Positions 35,849-44,486 of a stretch of 64,000 nt of DNA are shown piece by piece. Position numbers and translations under genes: made by a program. Numbering within the stretch: position 1 is the stretch's first letter; every line of letters starts with the position of its first letter. The DNA comes from Flavobacteriaceae bacterium UBA3356 (GTDB taxonomy: Bacteria; Bacteroidota; Bacteroidia; Flavobacteriales; Flavobacteriaceae): positions 1-64,000 of the forward strand of contig DEQW01000002.1 in assembly GCA_002360635.1 (NCBI GenBank), written 5' to 3'. The notes beneath the pieces were generated by a model. The model was not told the origin of the DNA. It made no database searches and saw nothing but the letters and a program-made list of their open reading frames with translations.

Positions 35849-37486
35849 TTATTCTTTTTCCAAGCTAAACTCTTTCTTACCATTTATAAAAGTCGCCAGC
35901 ACTTTTGTATTGGGGATGCTATCTTCGGGTATTTTCATAATATCCCTGTCTAAAACTGTAAAATCAGCAAACTTACCTTCTTCAATGCTTCCTTTTTCAT
36001 CTTCTTCAAAATTTGAGTACGCTGCCCAAATGGTCATTCCTTTTATAGCTTCCTCCCTGGACAAAGCATCTTTTTTCTGAAATCCATCTTCAGGGTAGTG
36101 TTCCAAATCTTTACGGGCTACGGCAGCATAAAACGTGTACATTGGGTTTACTTTTTCAACAGGAAAATCAGTACCTAAAACAACAATGCCTGCATTTTCC
36201 AACAATGTTTTATAAGCGTAAGCACCTTTTATCCTTTCTGAACCTACTCTGTCTTCTGCCCAATACATATCGCTTGTAGCGTGTGTAGGTTGCACAGACG
36301 GAATTATATTTTTTGAAAATTTATCAAAATCTTTTTCAGTTACAATTTGAGCGTGTTCTATTTTCCACCGAGCGTCTGTTTTTCCTTTTAATGCAGTTTC
36401 ATAAGCTCTTAAAACTGAAATATTAGCCGAATCGCCAATCGCATGAGTATTCATTTGAAAATCGGCTGCAGCAATTTTATCGGCAAGCATTTGTAAACTA
36501 TCTGCTGGTGTAATCATGGCACCAAAATGTCCCGGCATATCGGTATAAGGCTCCCGCAAAGTAGCTCCCCTAGAACCTAAAGCCCCATCTGCATACACCT
36601 TTACCGAACGTACGTTCAACCGATCGGTTTTAACTTTTCCATTATTTAAATAGTAATCTAAGTTTTTAGATTTGTTGCTTACCATTGCATATACACGCAA
36701 TGCCATACTATCTTGTTGTTGTAAATTATCTATTAATTCAATTATTTCTTTATCTAGTCCTGCGTCGTTGATTGTAGTTAAACCCATCTCTAAACAAATA
36801 CGCTCTGCATCCAGTAAAGCCTGCTTGTTATAACTTCTATTCTGCTTAGGGAAAGACTCTTCAACCAAACTCATTGGGCTATCTACTAAAATTCCAGTAA
36901 GTTTTCCATCTTCTACGACAATTACGCCACCATCCATTTTTGTTTCAGCTGTAATTCCAGCTCGTTTTAGTGCTTCACTATTTACGATCATCGCATGACC
37001 ATCTATTCGAGTTAAAGCAACAGGTGTTTCGGGAAAAAGAGAATCTAGCTCTTTTTTAGTGGGAAATTCTTTTATCTCCCAATCGTTTTGGTCCCAACCG
37101 CGACCTATGATGTAGTCTTTGTTTTTTTCTTTCTGAAATGTTATTACCCGTGCCAACACCTCATCGTAACTAGTAGTTTCGGTTAAGTCTACATCTTGTA
37201 AGTTTAAGCCTAAACCATATAAATGAGCATGCGCATCGATCAATCCAGGTACAATTGTTTTTCCTTTTGCATCGTAGGTTTCAGCAATATTGTATTTTAA
37301 TTCTAGCTCCGGTTTTACACCTATTTCTAAAATTTTTCCATCTTTGACTACAAAAGCATTTTCAGTATCAAAATTTTCATTCACTGTATAAATAGTGGCA
37401 TTTTTTACCAAAAGGTCTGCCGGTATTTTTTCTGGGGCACACGAAATTAAGAGACTTAAAAGAAAGAGAGGGAATAATTTTTTCAT
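35849..37486 (-). CDS. Amidohydrolase-family lipoprotein (YtcJ-like)
   Basis: This is a 545-residue metal-dependent hydrolase of the amidohydrolase-3 type. The lipobox LLISC places it in the envelope. PGLIDAHAHL supplies the first two metal His. Further ligands are in WKIEHAQIV (His), VQPTHATSDM, and LGTDFPVE (Asp), in the usual order. The preceding beta-sandwich residues (DLLVKNATIYTVNENFDTEN) and the C-terminal KGSIEEGKFADFTVLDRDI complete the fold. The substrate is unknown; YtcJ relatives act on N-acyl or formyl amides. The terminator-like hairpin 37521-37546 lies upstream of it. Confidence 0.9.
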   Translation of the reverse strand: MKKLFPLFLLSLLISCAPEKIPADLLVKNATIYTVNENFDTENAFVVKDGKILEIGVKPELELKYNIAETYDAKGKTIVPGLIDAHAHLYGLGLNLQDVDLTETTSYDEVLARVITFQKEKNKDYIIGRGWDQNDWEIKEFPTKKELDSLFPETPVALTRIDGHAMIVNSEALKRAGITAETKMDGGVIVVEDGKLTGILVDSPMSLVEESFPKQNRSYNKQALLDAERICLEMGLTTINDAGLDKEIIELIDNLQQQDSMALRVYAMVSNKSKNLDYYLNNGKVKTDRLNVRSVKVYADGALGSRGATLREPYTDMPGHFGAMITPADSLQMLADKIAAADFQMNTHAIGDSANISVLRAYETALKGKTDARWKIEHAQIVTEKDFDKFSKNIIPSVQPTHATSDMYWAEDRVGSERIKGAYAYKTLLENAGIVVLGTDFPVEKVNPMYTFYAAVARKDLEHYPEDGFQKKDALSREEAIKGMTIWAAYSNFEEDEKGSIEEGKFADFTVLDRDIMKIPEDSIPNTKVLATFINGKKEFSLEKE

Positions 37487-37520
37487 AATCTATTTTTAAA
37501 AATGTGATGCAAAAATAAAG

Positions 37521-37546
37521 AAAGCAACTGTAAATATAGTTGCTTT
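37521..37546. terminator. Bidirectional-looking terminator between thioredoxin and amidohydrolase genes
   Basis: AAAGCAACT and AGTTGCTTT are perfect 9-bp arms around an 8-nt AT loop. The plus strand ends in TTTTTT and the minus strand in TTTCTTTATTTT. Both neighbours run on the minus strand, so its likely task is to end the thioredoxin transcript. Confidence 0.65.
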
Positions 37547-37590
37547 TTTAATTGTGATAATTTATACTCTTATAAAATAAAAAATCATCG

Positions 37591-37917
37591 TTAATTATAT
37601 AACTGGTAGATTCTATCTACAGCTTTTTCAAACTCAGGAATACTCATGTTTTTCCCTTCTCGTATGGCTTCTTTACCATCGAAAAAAACCAACGTTGTAG
37701 GATTTGTAAACACCATATAGTTAGCTGCAATATCAGGATGTTCTTCTAGTATAATTTCGAAAAGAAAAATATCCTCAAAGTTTGAAGTAATCGCCGTTTC
37801 AACTTTAGGTTTTAATGCTCTGCAGACACTACACCGTTCTCCTGAGAAATATAACAATACCGGTTTTCCAGACTTGATAATCTCCTGTACTTCTTGTAAG
37901 TTTTGAGGCTGTTGCAT
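37591..37917 (-). CDS. Thioredoxin-family protein
   Basis: This roughly 108-residue thioredoxin fold has active site CSVC in FSGERCSVCRALKP and the cis-Pro segment TNPTTLVFFDG. The longer frame (ATG at 37932) would overlap the stop of the upstream barrel gene, so I use MQQPQNLQEVQ at 37917. CSVC differs from the CGPC of thioredoxin and may make it more of a reductant for a specific partner. It lies at the end of the TPR-barrel-Trx order, and no signal peptide is seen, so it is cytosolic. Confidence 0.85.
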   Translation of the reverse strand: MQQPQNLQEVQEIIKSGKPVLLYFSGERCSVCRALKPKVETAITSNFEDIFLFEIILEEHPDIAANYMVFTNPTTLVFFDGKEAIREGKNMSIPEFEKAVDRIYQLYN

Positions 37918-37925
37918 GTTGATTT

Positions 37926-39716
37926 TTACCAATCAAATTTGCACGTAGCACCAACTAAGGCTTGAATTCCTTGTACGGGATAATTAAGCCATTTTTCATA
38001 ATTATCGCTTAACAAGTTGCTTCCTTTCGCAAAAACAGATAGTCGCTCATTAATATTATAACCTACATGAACATTAGCATCTAAATAGCCATCTAATATT
38101 ATTCGTTCTTCAATAATAGGTTCAAAAGGTAATGGAATGTTTTTAGATATATCTTCTCGCTCGCCTACGTAGAATAACGAAGCACCTCCATACAATTGTT
38201 CGGTAATAGTAAAGTTTGAAAATAAGGATGCTTTTAACTCTGGAAGGTTCCATGGTTGAGCTTCGTTGGTAGTATCATAACTAAAATATTCTCCTGTTAT
38301 CCCTAACGTAAATGTATTTGAGACATCAACTTTTAATTCACCAAAAACCGAAAGCGTATTCACATCGTCATAAACTACATTAAAAGAGTTTCCATATTCG
38401 TAGCCTTCTCCAGTAGTTGCTCCAGTTGAGAATTGATTTGATTTAAACAGCGCTTTGTTTTCATCTTTTCCGTAGGAAGCTCGAACGTTATATCCTACTG
38501 AATTAGATAACTTTCCTTTTAACCCGGCAAAACCTTCATACAACTGGCTCGTCGGTGCTATGAATAACGTAGGAGACACATACGGATTGATTTCCTTGAA
38601 GTCGTAATACGTATTTTGTTTTAAATCGCCTTCTGCCCCGCCATAGACAATTAATAATTCGTCCACTAAACGATACGAAGCGTTGATTCGTGGATATAAA
38701 AAGAAGTCCGTTTCACTATTTTCAGTATCTAAACTTACATAAGCAGCTGCCCCTAAGGAAACCGATAAATCTTCATTTACATACACTAACGAAGGAATCA
38801 CTCCTGCGTTTAAATAGCTATAATCAATTCCTTCGGAAGAAAGGTAACCCTTATCAAAACTTCCCGTTAGATAATCCACATCTCCTTCTACTTTTAAGGT
38901 TAAATCGGTTAATGGAAATGAAAACTCCGGTTGTGCATTGATATTGATTTCAGAAGAAGAAATCGCATCGCCAGTATATCGAATATTAGCTGTGGCTTTT
39001 TCAAAAAAAGAATCATCTACCGAAATGCTTCCTCCTACATACCCGCTATAATATTGCTGTTGCGGATCTATTTCAGAACCAATTGTTTCGAAGTTTTGTG
39101 TATAAAAATCATTTAAACCATACCAATTAAACAGTTGATGTTCTACTCCAGCATCAAGTTTATAGCTTGTATAACGCTGTCGGCTACTGTAATTGGCATC
39201 TAACTTGGTGTCATAGTATTTGTTTTCCAATAAAACACCATCTATATCGCCTTGTGAAGAATTATGTCGAAAATAAAACCCGGCGTTATCGGTTCGGCTT
39301 ATTTGAAAATTGCTGTACAGCTCACCCAAAATAGACGTGTAATTACCAAACCCTAAAGTTGCGTAATTGTCATACAATTTAATCGGTTTCGATTTTTCAA
39401 CTGTTTCCGCTTTTCCTTTAGCAGGTGTAAAAGTAGACGCTACGGGAACAGAAAAAATCTCGTATTTCACTTCTTTTTTCTGTGTAGTGATCGAATCGTT
39501 TAACATCGGTGTTTCTTTTACTTTAAACGCATCAGAAATGGTGGGCGTGTATGGCTTTACGATGTTTACCACTTCGGTATCTAAATTATCTTCTTGCTCT
39601 TCCCCGTCTTTATCTTGGCCAACGGCAGATAATGAAGAACACACTAATGCGGCTAAAAAAAGTAGGTTTCTGTATGTTTCTGAAAACGGACTCTTATAAT
39701 TTTTCAATAAAGTCAT
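37926..39716 (-). CDS. Outer-membrane beta-barrel protein without an evident plug domain
   Basis: This 596-residue protein has a signal peptide ending near SLSAVGQ and an acidic linker (DGEEQEDNLDTEVVNIVKPYTPTISDAFKV). A long series of amphipathic strands with aromatic girdles follows, ending in VQGIQALVGATCKFDW with a C-terminal aromatic residue. TonB-dependent receptor relatives score in such barrels, but I see no plug domain. It follows the 1006-residue TPR gene by 48 bp and is followed by thioredoxin, so the three form a likely operon. The pairing with a TPR scaffold points to outer-membrane assembly or secretion. The substrate is unknown. Confidence 0.78.
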   Translation of the reverse strand: MTLLKNYKSPFSETYRNLLFLAALVCSSLSAVGQDKDGEEQEDNLDTEVVNIVKPYTPTISDAFKVKETPMLNDSITTQKKEVKYEIFSVPVASTFTPAKGKAETVEKSKPIKLYDNYATLGFGNYTSILGELYSNFQISRTDNAGFYFRHNSSQGDIDGVLLENKYYDTKLDANYSSRQRYTSYKLDAGVEHQLFNWYGLNDFYTQNFETIGSEIDPQQQYYSGYVGGSISVDDSFFEKATANIRYTGDAISSSEININAQPEFSFPLTDLTLKVEGDVDYLTGSFDKGYLSSEGIDYSYLNAGVIPSLVYVNEDLSVSLGAAAYVSLDTENSETDFFLYPRINASYRLVDELLIVYGGAEGDLKQNTYYDFKEINPYVSPTLFIAPTSQLYEGFAGLKGKLSNSVGYNVRASYGKDENKALFKSNQFSTGATTGEGYEYGNSFNVVYDDVNTLSVFGELKVDVSNTFTLGITGEYFSYDTTNEAQPWNLPELKASLFSNFTITEQLYGGASLFYVGEREDISKNIPLPFEPIIEERIILDGYLDANVHVGYNINERLSVFAKGSNLLSDNYEKWLNYPVQGIQALVGATCKFDW

Positions 39717-39764
39717 AAGTTATATTGAGAGGTTTGATTCTTTAATTTTTTTGTAGCTAAACGT

Positions 39765-42700
39765 TTAGTTTTCTTCAGTTTCTACCGAAGCGTTTGTTTT
39801 TGCTTCAGCAGCTTTAATTTTAGAAAGTTCTGCTTTGGCTTCGTTTACAATCTCTGTGTAATCGCTAAAGTTTTTAATCAAGCTATCCAAAATATAAGTA
39901 GCTTGGTAGGCATCTTTTAAATCGTAGAAGTTTTTTGCCATTAGCAATAATCCTTTTGCACCGTATAATTTGTAACCCGGATAATCTTTGGCCAATCGTT
40001 GCACCGATTCGTTTGAAGCTTTCAAACTTCCTTCTTTTCTTTTGAAATAGGCATCGTAATATAACGCTTCGGCAGCCAATTCGCCTGTTGCTATTTTGCC
40101 AACCTCAGCATAGGCTTTCTTCGCTTTTGCTTCGTCATTGGTTTTCATAGCCGAACGGGCAATAATTACTTGTGCATCACTTTTAATACTGTTATCCACT
40201 TTTGAATTCTGAAGTACTTTTTCAGCGTACCCAACCGCTTCCCCATATTGTTTCAACTCGTAACTGGCTTTCATACTGTTGGTCTGTGCGAATATGATAT
40301 TCTGTTGTGAATCGGCACTTGTTTCCAAACGTTTTAAATACGTGAGTGCTTTTTCGTAATTGTTTTTCCCTAAATACAGTTCTGAAACTCGGGCCAAAGC
40401 TGGCTCTGTAAATTCATTCTGCTCTCTAGAAACCACATATTCATAATGCGGAATGGCTTTTTCCTTTTCTGTTTCAGCAAAATATAACTGACCTAAATAA
40501 AAGTGTGCATCTAATGCATTTTTTCCATTGGGGAATTCTTTTAAATAGGCTTCAAAACGGCTCATCGCTTGACTGATTTTATTTTCCAAATACGGCTTTT
40601 CGGCAGCTTGGTACGTAGCATCGTCCAACTCGCTATCTTCTACAGAAACATAATCCAACGTATTCACCCAATTGGCATATTGATCTACTTGCCCTTGATC
40701 GATATAAATAATTTTTGCTGAAGAAACAGCTTGCACGGCTTCTGGCGTGGAAGGATACTCACTGGCTACCTGCTTAAAAATAGCCAACGCTTCATTACTT
40801 TTTCCTGTATTATCCAAAATCAACGCTTTTTTCATCAACGCTCTTGGTTTATAAATACTCTTCGGGATGTTTTGAATCAAGTTATCGTAGATTCTTAACG
40901 CTTCGTTGTTTTTATTTTGAGATACGTAGGTGTTTCCTAATTCATATAAAGCATCATCTCGGTACACCGATTTCACATACGTGCGTAAAAAGTTTTGCAG
41001 GCCTTCAATTTTATCTTCAATTCTATCCACAAATCCATAACTAATTGCTTTTTGAAACGCGGCATAATCTTCATCCGCTGCACCAACTTCAATGGCTTTG
41101 TTATAATTTTCCATCGCTGGCCAGTATTGACTCGTCACAAAATAACTATCTCCCAATCGTAGATACGCATCCTGTTTTCGAGCGCCGTTTGCCGATGAAC
41201 TTTCCAAATATCCTTTAAAATTGGTAATGGCTTCGGAATAGTTTTTCAACTTGAATTGGTTGTACGCTAAGTTATACCGAGCATTGTCATATTCCGGTGT
41301 GGAAGTTGCTTCCGGTAGTTGCAAATATTGTTTGTAACCAATCAATGCTTCGTCAAAATCGGACAATTGGTAATCACTTTCTGCCTTCCAATAAGTCGCT
41401 CTTGCCGTATATTTTGCATCGCGCGGTTCTTGTAAGGATTTATCAAACAATGCTTTCGCTTCAGTATAATTCCCTTCATTATATAATTCTACTCCGCGGA
41501 AAAAAGCCACTTTTTGATACGCCAACTTATTTTCAAACGCTTTGTTGTTTTCCAACAGCTCCATTGCAGCTTTGTAGTTTTTTGATGTAATGTATGAATC
41601 AATCAACAAATTTTGCAGTGCTTCGTTATTTTTATTGTCTGGATAAGCTTCAATAAACGACAGTAAAACTTGAGGCGCACTTTGGTAGCTGTTTCCTATT
41701 TCGTAACTCAGCTTTGCATAATTTAAAAAAGCGTCTTCTTTTATTTCTGCGGAAAAATTCATTTCCGAAGCATTTTTAAACGCATTCAGCGCTTGCTGTT
41801 TTTGGTCCAGCTTTAAATAGCTTTCCGCTAAATGATAATAGGCATTTTGCGCTACGGAATTATTTCCGTCGATGATTTTATTGAATTCGTTAATCGCGCT
41901 CTGGTAATCGCCTTGCTTGTAATATGCATATCCCAATTGATAATAATCAGTATTGTTCCATTTACCGCGTTTTCCTTTGTATTCCTTTAAATAAGGAATC
42001 GCCTCAGCATATTGCCCTAAATTGAAATAACTCTCGCCGATGATTTTGGAAAGTTCACTGCGTTCCTGCGGACTAGAAGAATCGTATTGTTCTTTTCCTA
42101 AATCGATTGCTTTTTGAAAATCCCCCAATTTAAAATTCATATCAGCTTGGTAGTAGGATAAGTCTTCCGAGTAGCGTTCATCGCCTTTTATTTCTTCAAA
42201 TTGCTGATTTGCTTGTTCGTAATCATCACCTTCATAAGCAATATACCCTAAATAATATTTCGCTTGTGAGCCGTACTTTTGAGAAGTAGAAACCCGATTC
42301 AAATATTTTTTTGCTTCGCTATACCGCTTACTTTTAAAGTAGGCATAGCCGTTATTGAAATTATACTTTTCCATTTCGCCTCGGCTCAAGCTACTTTCAT
42401 CCACTTTATCGTACCATTTGCGAGCATACGAGTATTTTCCGTTTTCAAAATAATAGTTTGCTACATTAATGTACGCATCGTTTCGTTTGATGCTAGTTGG
42501 GTAGTCTTCTACAAACTCTTCCATTAATTGATCGGCATTCTGCTGATTTAACCGAACGGCACAATTGGCGATGTAATACGCACAATCACCTTCAATGGTT
42601 TCTTCTTCAGCAGTTGATTTTACTTTAGAAAACAATGTTTGAGCTGCTAAAAACTGGTTGTTGTTGTACAGTTCAATCGCTTTGTTATAATCCACTAAAT

Positions 42701-42785
42701 CATTGGTTAACGCAGCAGTTTGCTGTGAAAAAGCATATGTGGAAATAAATAGAAAAACAGTAAATGCAAACAAGGTTTTGCGCAT
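39765..42785 (-). CDS. Large periplasmic tetratricopeptide-repeat protein
   Basis: This 1006-residue protein has a signal peptide (MRKTLFAFTVFLFISTYAFSQ). It is followed by an almost continuous array of TPR units from about residue 30 to 990, for example YNFNNGYAYFKSKRYSEAKKYL and YQLGYAYYKQGDYQSAINEFNK. The Ala, Tyr and Gly positions of the TPR consensus recur every 34 residues or so, with longer helices in places. BamD/YbgF-like repeats of this type scaffold envelope complexes. The barrel gene and thioredoxin follow. A fair promoter (-7 TAATTTTG) precedes it. Confidence 0.9.
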   Translation of the reverse strand: MRKTLFAFTVFLFISTYAFSQQTAALTNDLVDYNKAIELYNNNQFLAAQTLFSKVKSTAEEETIEGDCAYYIANCAVRLNQQNADQLMEEFVEDYPTSIKRNDAYINVANYYFENGKYSYARKWYDKVDESSLSRGEMEKYNFNNGYAYFKSKRYSEAKKYLNRVSTSQKYGSQAKYYLGYIAYEGDDYEQANQQFEEIKGDERYSEDLSYYQADMNFKLGDFQKAIDLGKEQYDSSSPQERSELSKIIGESYFNLGQYAEAIPYLKEYKGKRGKWNNTDYYQLGYAYYKQGDYQSAINEFNKIIDGNNSVAQNAYYHLAESYLKLDQKQQALNAFKNASEMNFSAEIKEDAFLNYAKLSYEIGNSYQSAPQVLLSFIEAYPDNKNNEALQNLLIDSYITSKNYKAAMELLENNKAFENKLAYQKVAFFRGVELYNEGNYTEAKALFDKSLQEPRDAKYTARATYWKAESDYQLSDFDEALIGYKQYLQLPEATSTPEYDNARYNLAYNQFKLKNYSEAITNFKGYLESSSANGARKQDAYLRLGDSYFVTSQYWPAMENYNKAIEVGAADEDYAAFQKAISYGFVDRIEDKIEGLQNFLRTYVKSVYRDDALYELGNTYVSQNKNNEALRIYDNLIQNIPKSIYKPRALMKKALILDNTGKSNEALAIFKQVASEYPSTPEAVQAVSSAKIIYIDQGQVDQYANWVNTLDYVSVEDSELDDATYQAAEKPYLENKISQAMSRFEAYLKEFPNGKNALDAHFYLGQLYFAETEKEKAIPHYEYVVSREQNEFTEPALARVSELYLGKNNYEKALTYLKRLETSADSQQNIIFAQTNSMKASYELKQYGEAVGYAEKVLQNSKVDNSIKSDAQVIIARSAMKTNDEAKAKKAYAEVGKIATGELAAEALYYDAYFKRKEGSLKASNESVQRLAKDYPGYKLYGAKGLLLMAKNFYDLKDAYQATYILDSLIKNFSDYTEIVNEAKAELSKIKAAEAKTNASVETEEN

Positions 42786-42805
42786 GGGCTTGAGGTTTTT
42801 GATAA

Positions 42806-42813
42806 CAAAATTA
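42806..42813 (-). promoter_or_regulatory. -7 element of the TPR-barrel-thioredoxin operon
   Basis: TAATTTTG is an exact TAnnTTTG match, 20 bp before the ATG of the TPR gene. The upstream -33 region holds CTTTCG, an imperfect TTTG, at about 22 bp. Confidence 0.5.
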
Positions 42814-42931
42814 CATTATTGTCTTAATCTGTAACGAAAGATGGATGCGATAATTATGTTTTTAAGAAACCTTTAGCAACCTCTCAAAAAAATCAAGTAC
42901 ATTTATGTTTCATTTCAGAATTTATAATAAG

Positions 42932-43393
42932 ATGAAAAAAACAGTTTTTGCTTTCCTAATGCTATTCATAACGTTTAGTTTAAGTGCGCAACGCAACCCA
43001 TTTAAAAATTTGACCGAAAAAAATGGAAAAATAGGCATTGGCACCGAACAACCGGATGAATTATTAACCGTTAAAGGCAAAATACACACTCAAGAGGTTT
43101 TGGTCGATCTACAAGGCGCCGTTGCTCCCGATTATGTGTTTGAACAGTATTTTACTGGTACTTCGGAAAAAATGCCAAACTACAAACTTATAACGTTACC
43201 TGAACTGGAAGCCTATTTAAAAAAGCACAACCATTTACCGCAAATTCCTTCTGCTGAAACAATGGAAAATGAAGGAATGTCGTTAAAAGAAATGAACTTG
43301 TTGTTACTGAAAAAAATTGAAGAGCTTACTATTTATACGCTTCAGCAGCAAAAAGAGATTGAAAAGTTAAAAGAAGCAATTTCTGAAGATTAA
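42932..43393 (+). CDS. Small secreted protein with a single tail-fibre-like head and helical stalk
   Basis: This roughly 153-residue protein begins at MKKTVFAFLMLFITFSLSAQ, a signal peptide; the frame from 42905 adds nine residues unlike the family. The body holds GKIGIGTEQPDELLTVKGKI, PDYVFEQYF, ELEAYLKKHNHLPQIPSAE and GMSLKEMNLLLLKKIEEL. That is the conserved block seen at the end of many secreted Bacteroidota fibre or adhesin proteins, here with no repeat region before it. The heptad-like C-terminal helix suggests trimerisation. The stop overlaps the next ATG by one base (TAATG). Confidence 0.8.
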   Translation: MKKTVFAFLMLFITFSLSAQRNPFKNLTEKNGKIGIGTEQPDELLTVKGKIHTQEVLVDLQGAVAPDYVFEQYFTGTSEKMPNYKLITLPELEAYLKKHNHLPQIPSAETMENEGMSLKEMNLLLLKKIEELTIYTLQQQKEIEKLKEAISED

Positions 43394-43719
43394 TGAAGTT
43401 ATACTTTAAAATCATTCTCACAACTCCAGTAGTTATTGGGTTAATTCATACATTGACTTTTTTCTGTGTTAATTTTTTTCTTTGGATTTCAAAAAATATC
43501 GTTCCTTTTGAATACCAAAATTTAGTCGTGAGTTTATTTTTTTACCCCGCTTTAATTTATTTAGTTTATAGACTTTGGTCTTTTAAAAACATTAAAAAGG
43601 AAGTCAAGTGGAATTGGACATTTCTTTTGATACTATTTACTATTGTGACTATGCCAATTTACATTTGGAAAAAAGATGATGAGCTAATTAAAGAAAATAA
43701 CATTAACACTAACACGTAA
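43393..43719 (+). CDS. Small three-helix membrane protein of unknown function
   Basis: This 108-residue protein has hydrophobic segments at about residues 5-32, 46-62 and 74-91. The C-terminal tail is polar (KKDDELIKENNINTNT). I recognise no family. Its start codon shares one base with the stop of the small surface-protein gene, so translation is probably coupled. A promoter for ftsE follows within 83 bp. Codon usage and AT content match those of the neighbours. It could anchor or help export the upstream protein, but nothing in the sequence proves that. Confidence 0.65.
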   Translation: MKLYFKIILTTPVVIGLIHTLTFFCVNFFLWISKNIVPFEYQNLVVSLFFYPALIYLVYRLWSFKNIKKEVKWNWTFLLILFTIVTMPIYIWKKDDELIKENNINTNT

Positions 43720-43738
43720 AGGAAATATACTTTAGCTA

Positions 43739-43769
43739 TTGCAGTTCGTTATAATTCAAATTACATTTG
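43739..43769 (+). promoter_or_regulatory. Promoter of ftsE
   Basis: The -33 element TTG (43739-43741) and -7 element TACATTTG (43762-43769) are separated by exactly 20 bp. The ftsE ATG is 33 bp downstream, and the preceding gene ends 20 bp before. Confidence 0.75.
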
Positions 43770-43802
43770 AAGTCTCAACCTAAATAAACACAACACATTA
43801 TT

Positions 43803-44486
43803 ATGTCGCAACCGGTTTTAGAATTAAAAGACGCCGCTATCTACCAACGGGAAAACCTTATCTTATCTGATGTTTCCGTTCGGGTTGAAAAAGGCGAATT
43901 CGTGTATTTAATTGGAAAAACCGGAACCGGGAAGAGTAGTTTTATGAAAACACTTTACGGCGATTTGCCCTTGCAAGAAGGAAAAGGTGAAATTGTTGGC
44001 TACGATTTACCTACGTTAAAAGAAAAAGACATCCCGTTTTTACGAAGAAAACTTGGTGTTGTGTTTCAAGATTTTAAATTACTGAACGACCGTACCGTAA
44101 AAGACAACCTTCTTTTTGTATTGACCGCTACTGGCTGGAAAGATAAAAAGGAAATGGATGCTAAAATTGACCAAGTATTAGGAAAAGTAGATATGAAAAC
44201 CAAAGCGTTTAAATATCCTTATCAATTGTCCGGTGGAGAACAACAACGTGTAGCTATTGCAAGAGCTTTGTTAAACGATCCAGAGTTAATCTTAGCCGAT
44301 GAGCCTACCGGGAACTTAGACCCACAAACCAGTGTAGAAGTAATGGAGGTGCTACAAGAAATTAATAAAAATGGCAACACCATTTTAATGGCCACACACG
44401 ACTATGCGTTATTGCTAAAGTACCCTTCCAAAACGTTGAAGTGCGATGAAAATCAAATTTTTGAGGTGGTTCAGAAAACAGTCTAA
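43803..44486 (+). CDS. ftsE: Cell-division ATP-binding protein FtsE
   Basis: This 227-residue ABC ATPase has Walker A GKTGTGKSS (38-46), Q-loop FQDF near residue 89, signature LSGGEQ (142-147) and Walker B ELILADEPTG (161-170). The His switch is in ATHDYALL. Length and the PVLELKDAAIYQRENLILSDVSV start match flavobacterial FtsE, which with FtsX links divisome constriction to peptidoglycan hydrolases. FtsX is not in the window. The stop codon overlaps the stop of the convergent subtilase gene (CTAA). Confidence 0.88.
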   Translation: MSQPVLELKDAAIYQRENLILSDVSVRVEKGEFVYLIGKTGTGKSSFMKTLYGDLPLQEGKGEIVGYDLPTLKEKDIPFLRRKLGVVFQDFKLLNDRTVKDNLLFVLTATGWKDKKEMDAKIDQVLGKVDMKTKAFKYPYQLSGGEQQRVAIARALLNDPELILADEPTGNLDPQTSVEVMEVLQEINKNGNTILMATHDYALLLKYPSKTLKCDENQIFEVVQKTV

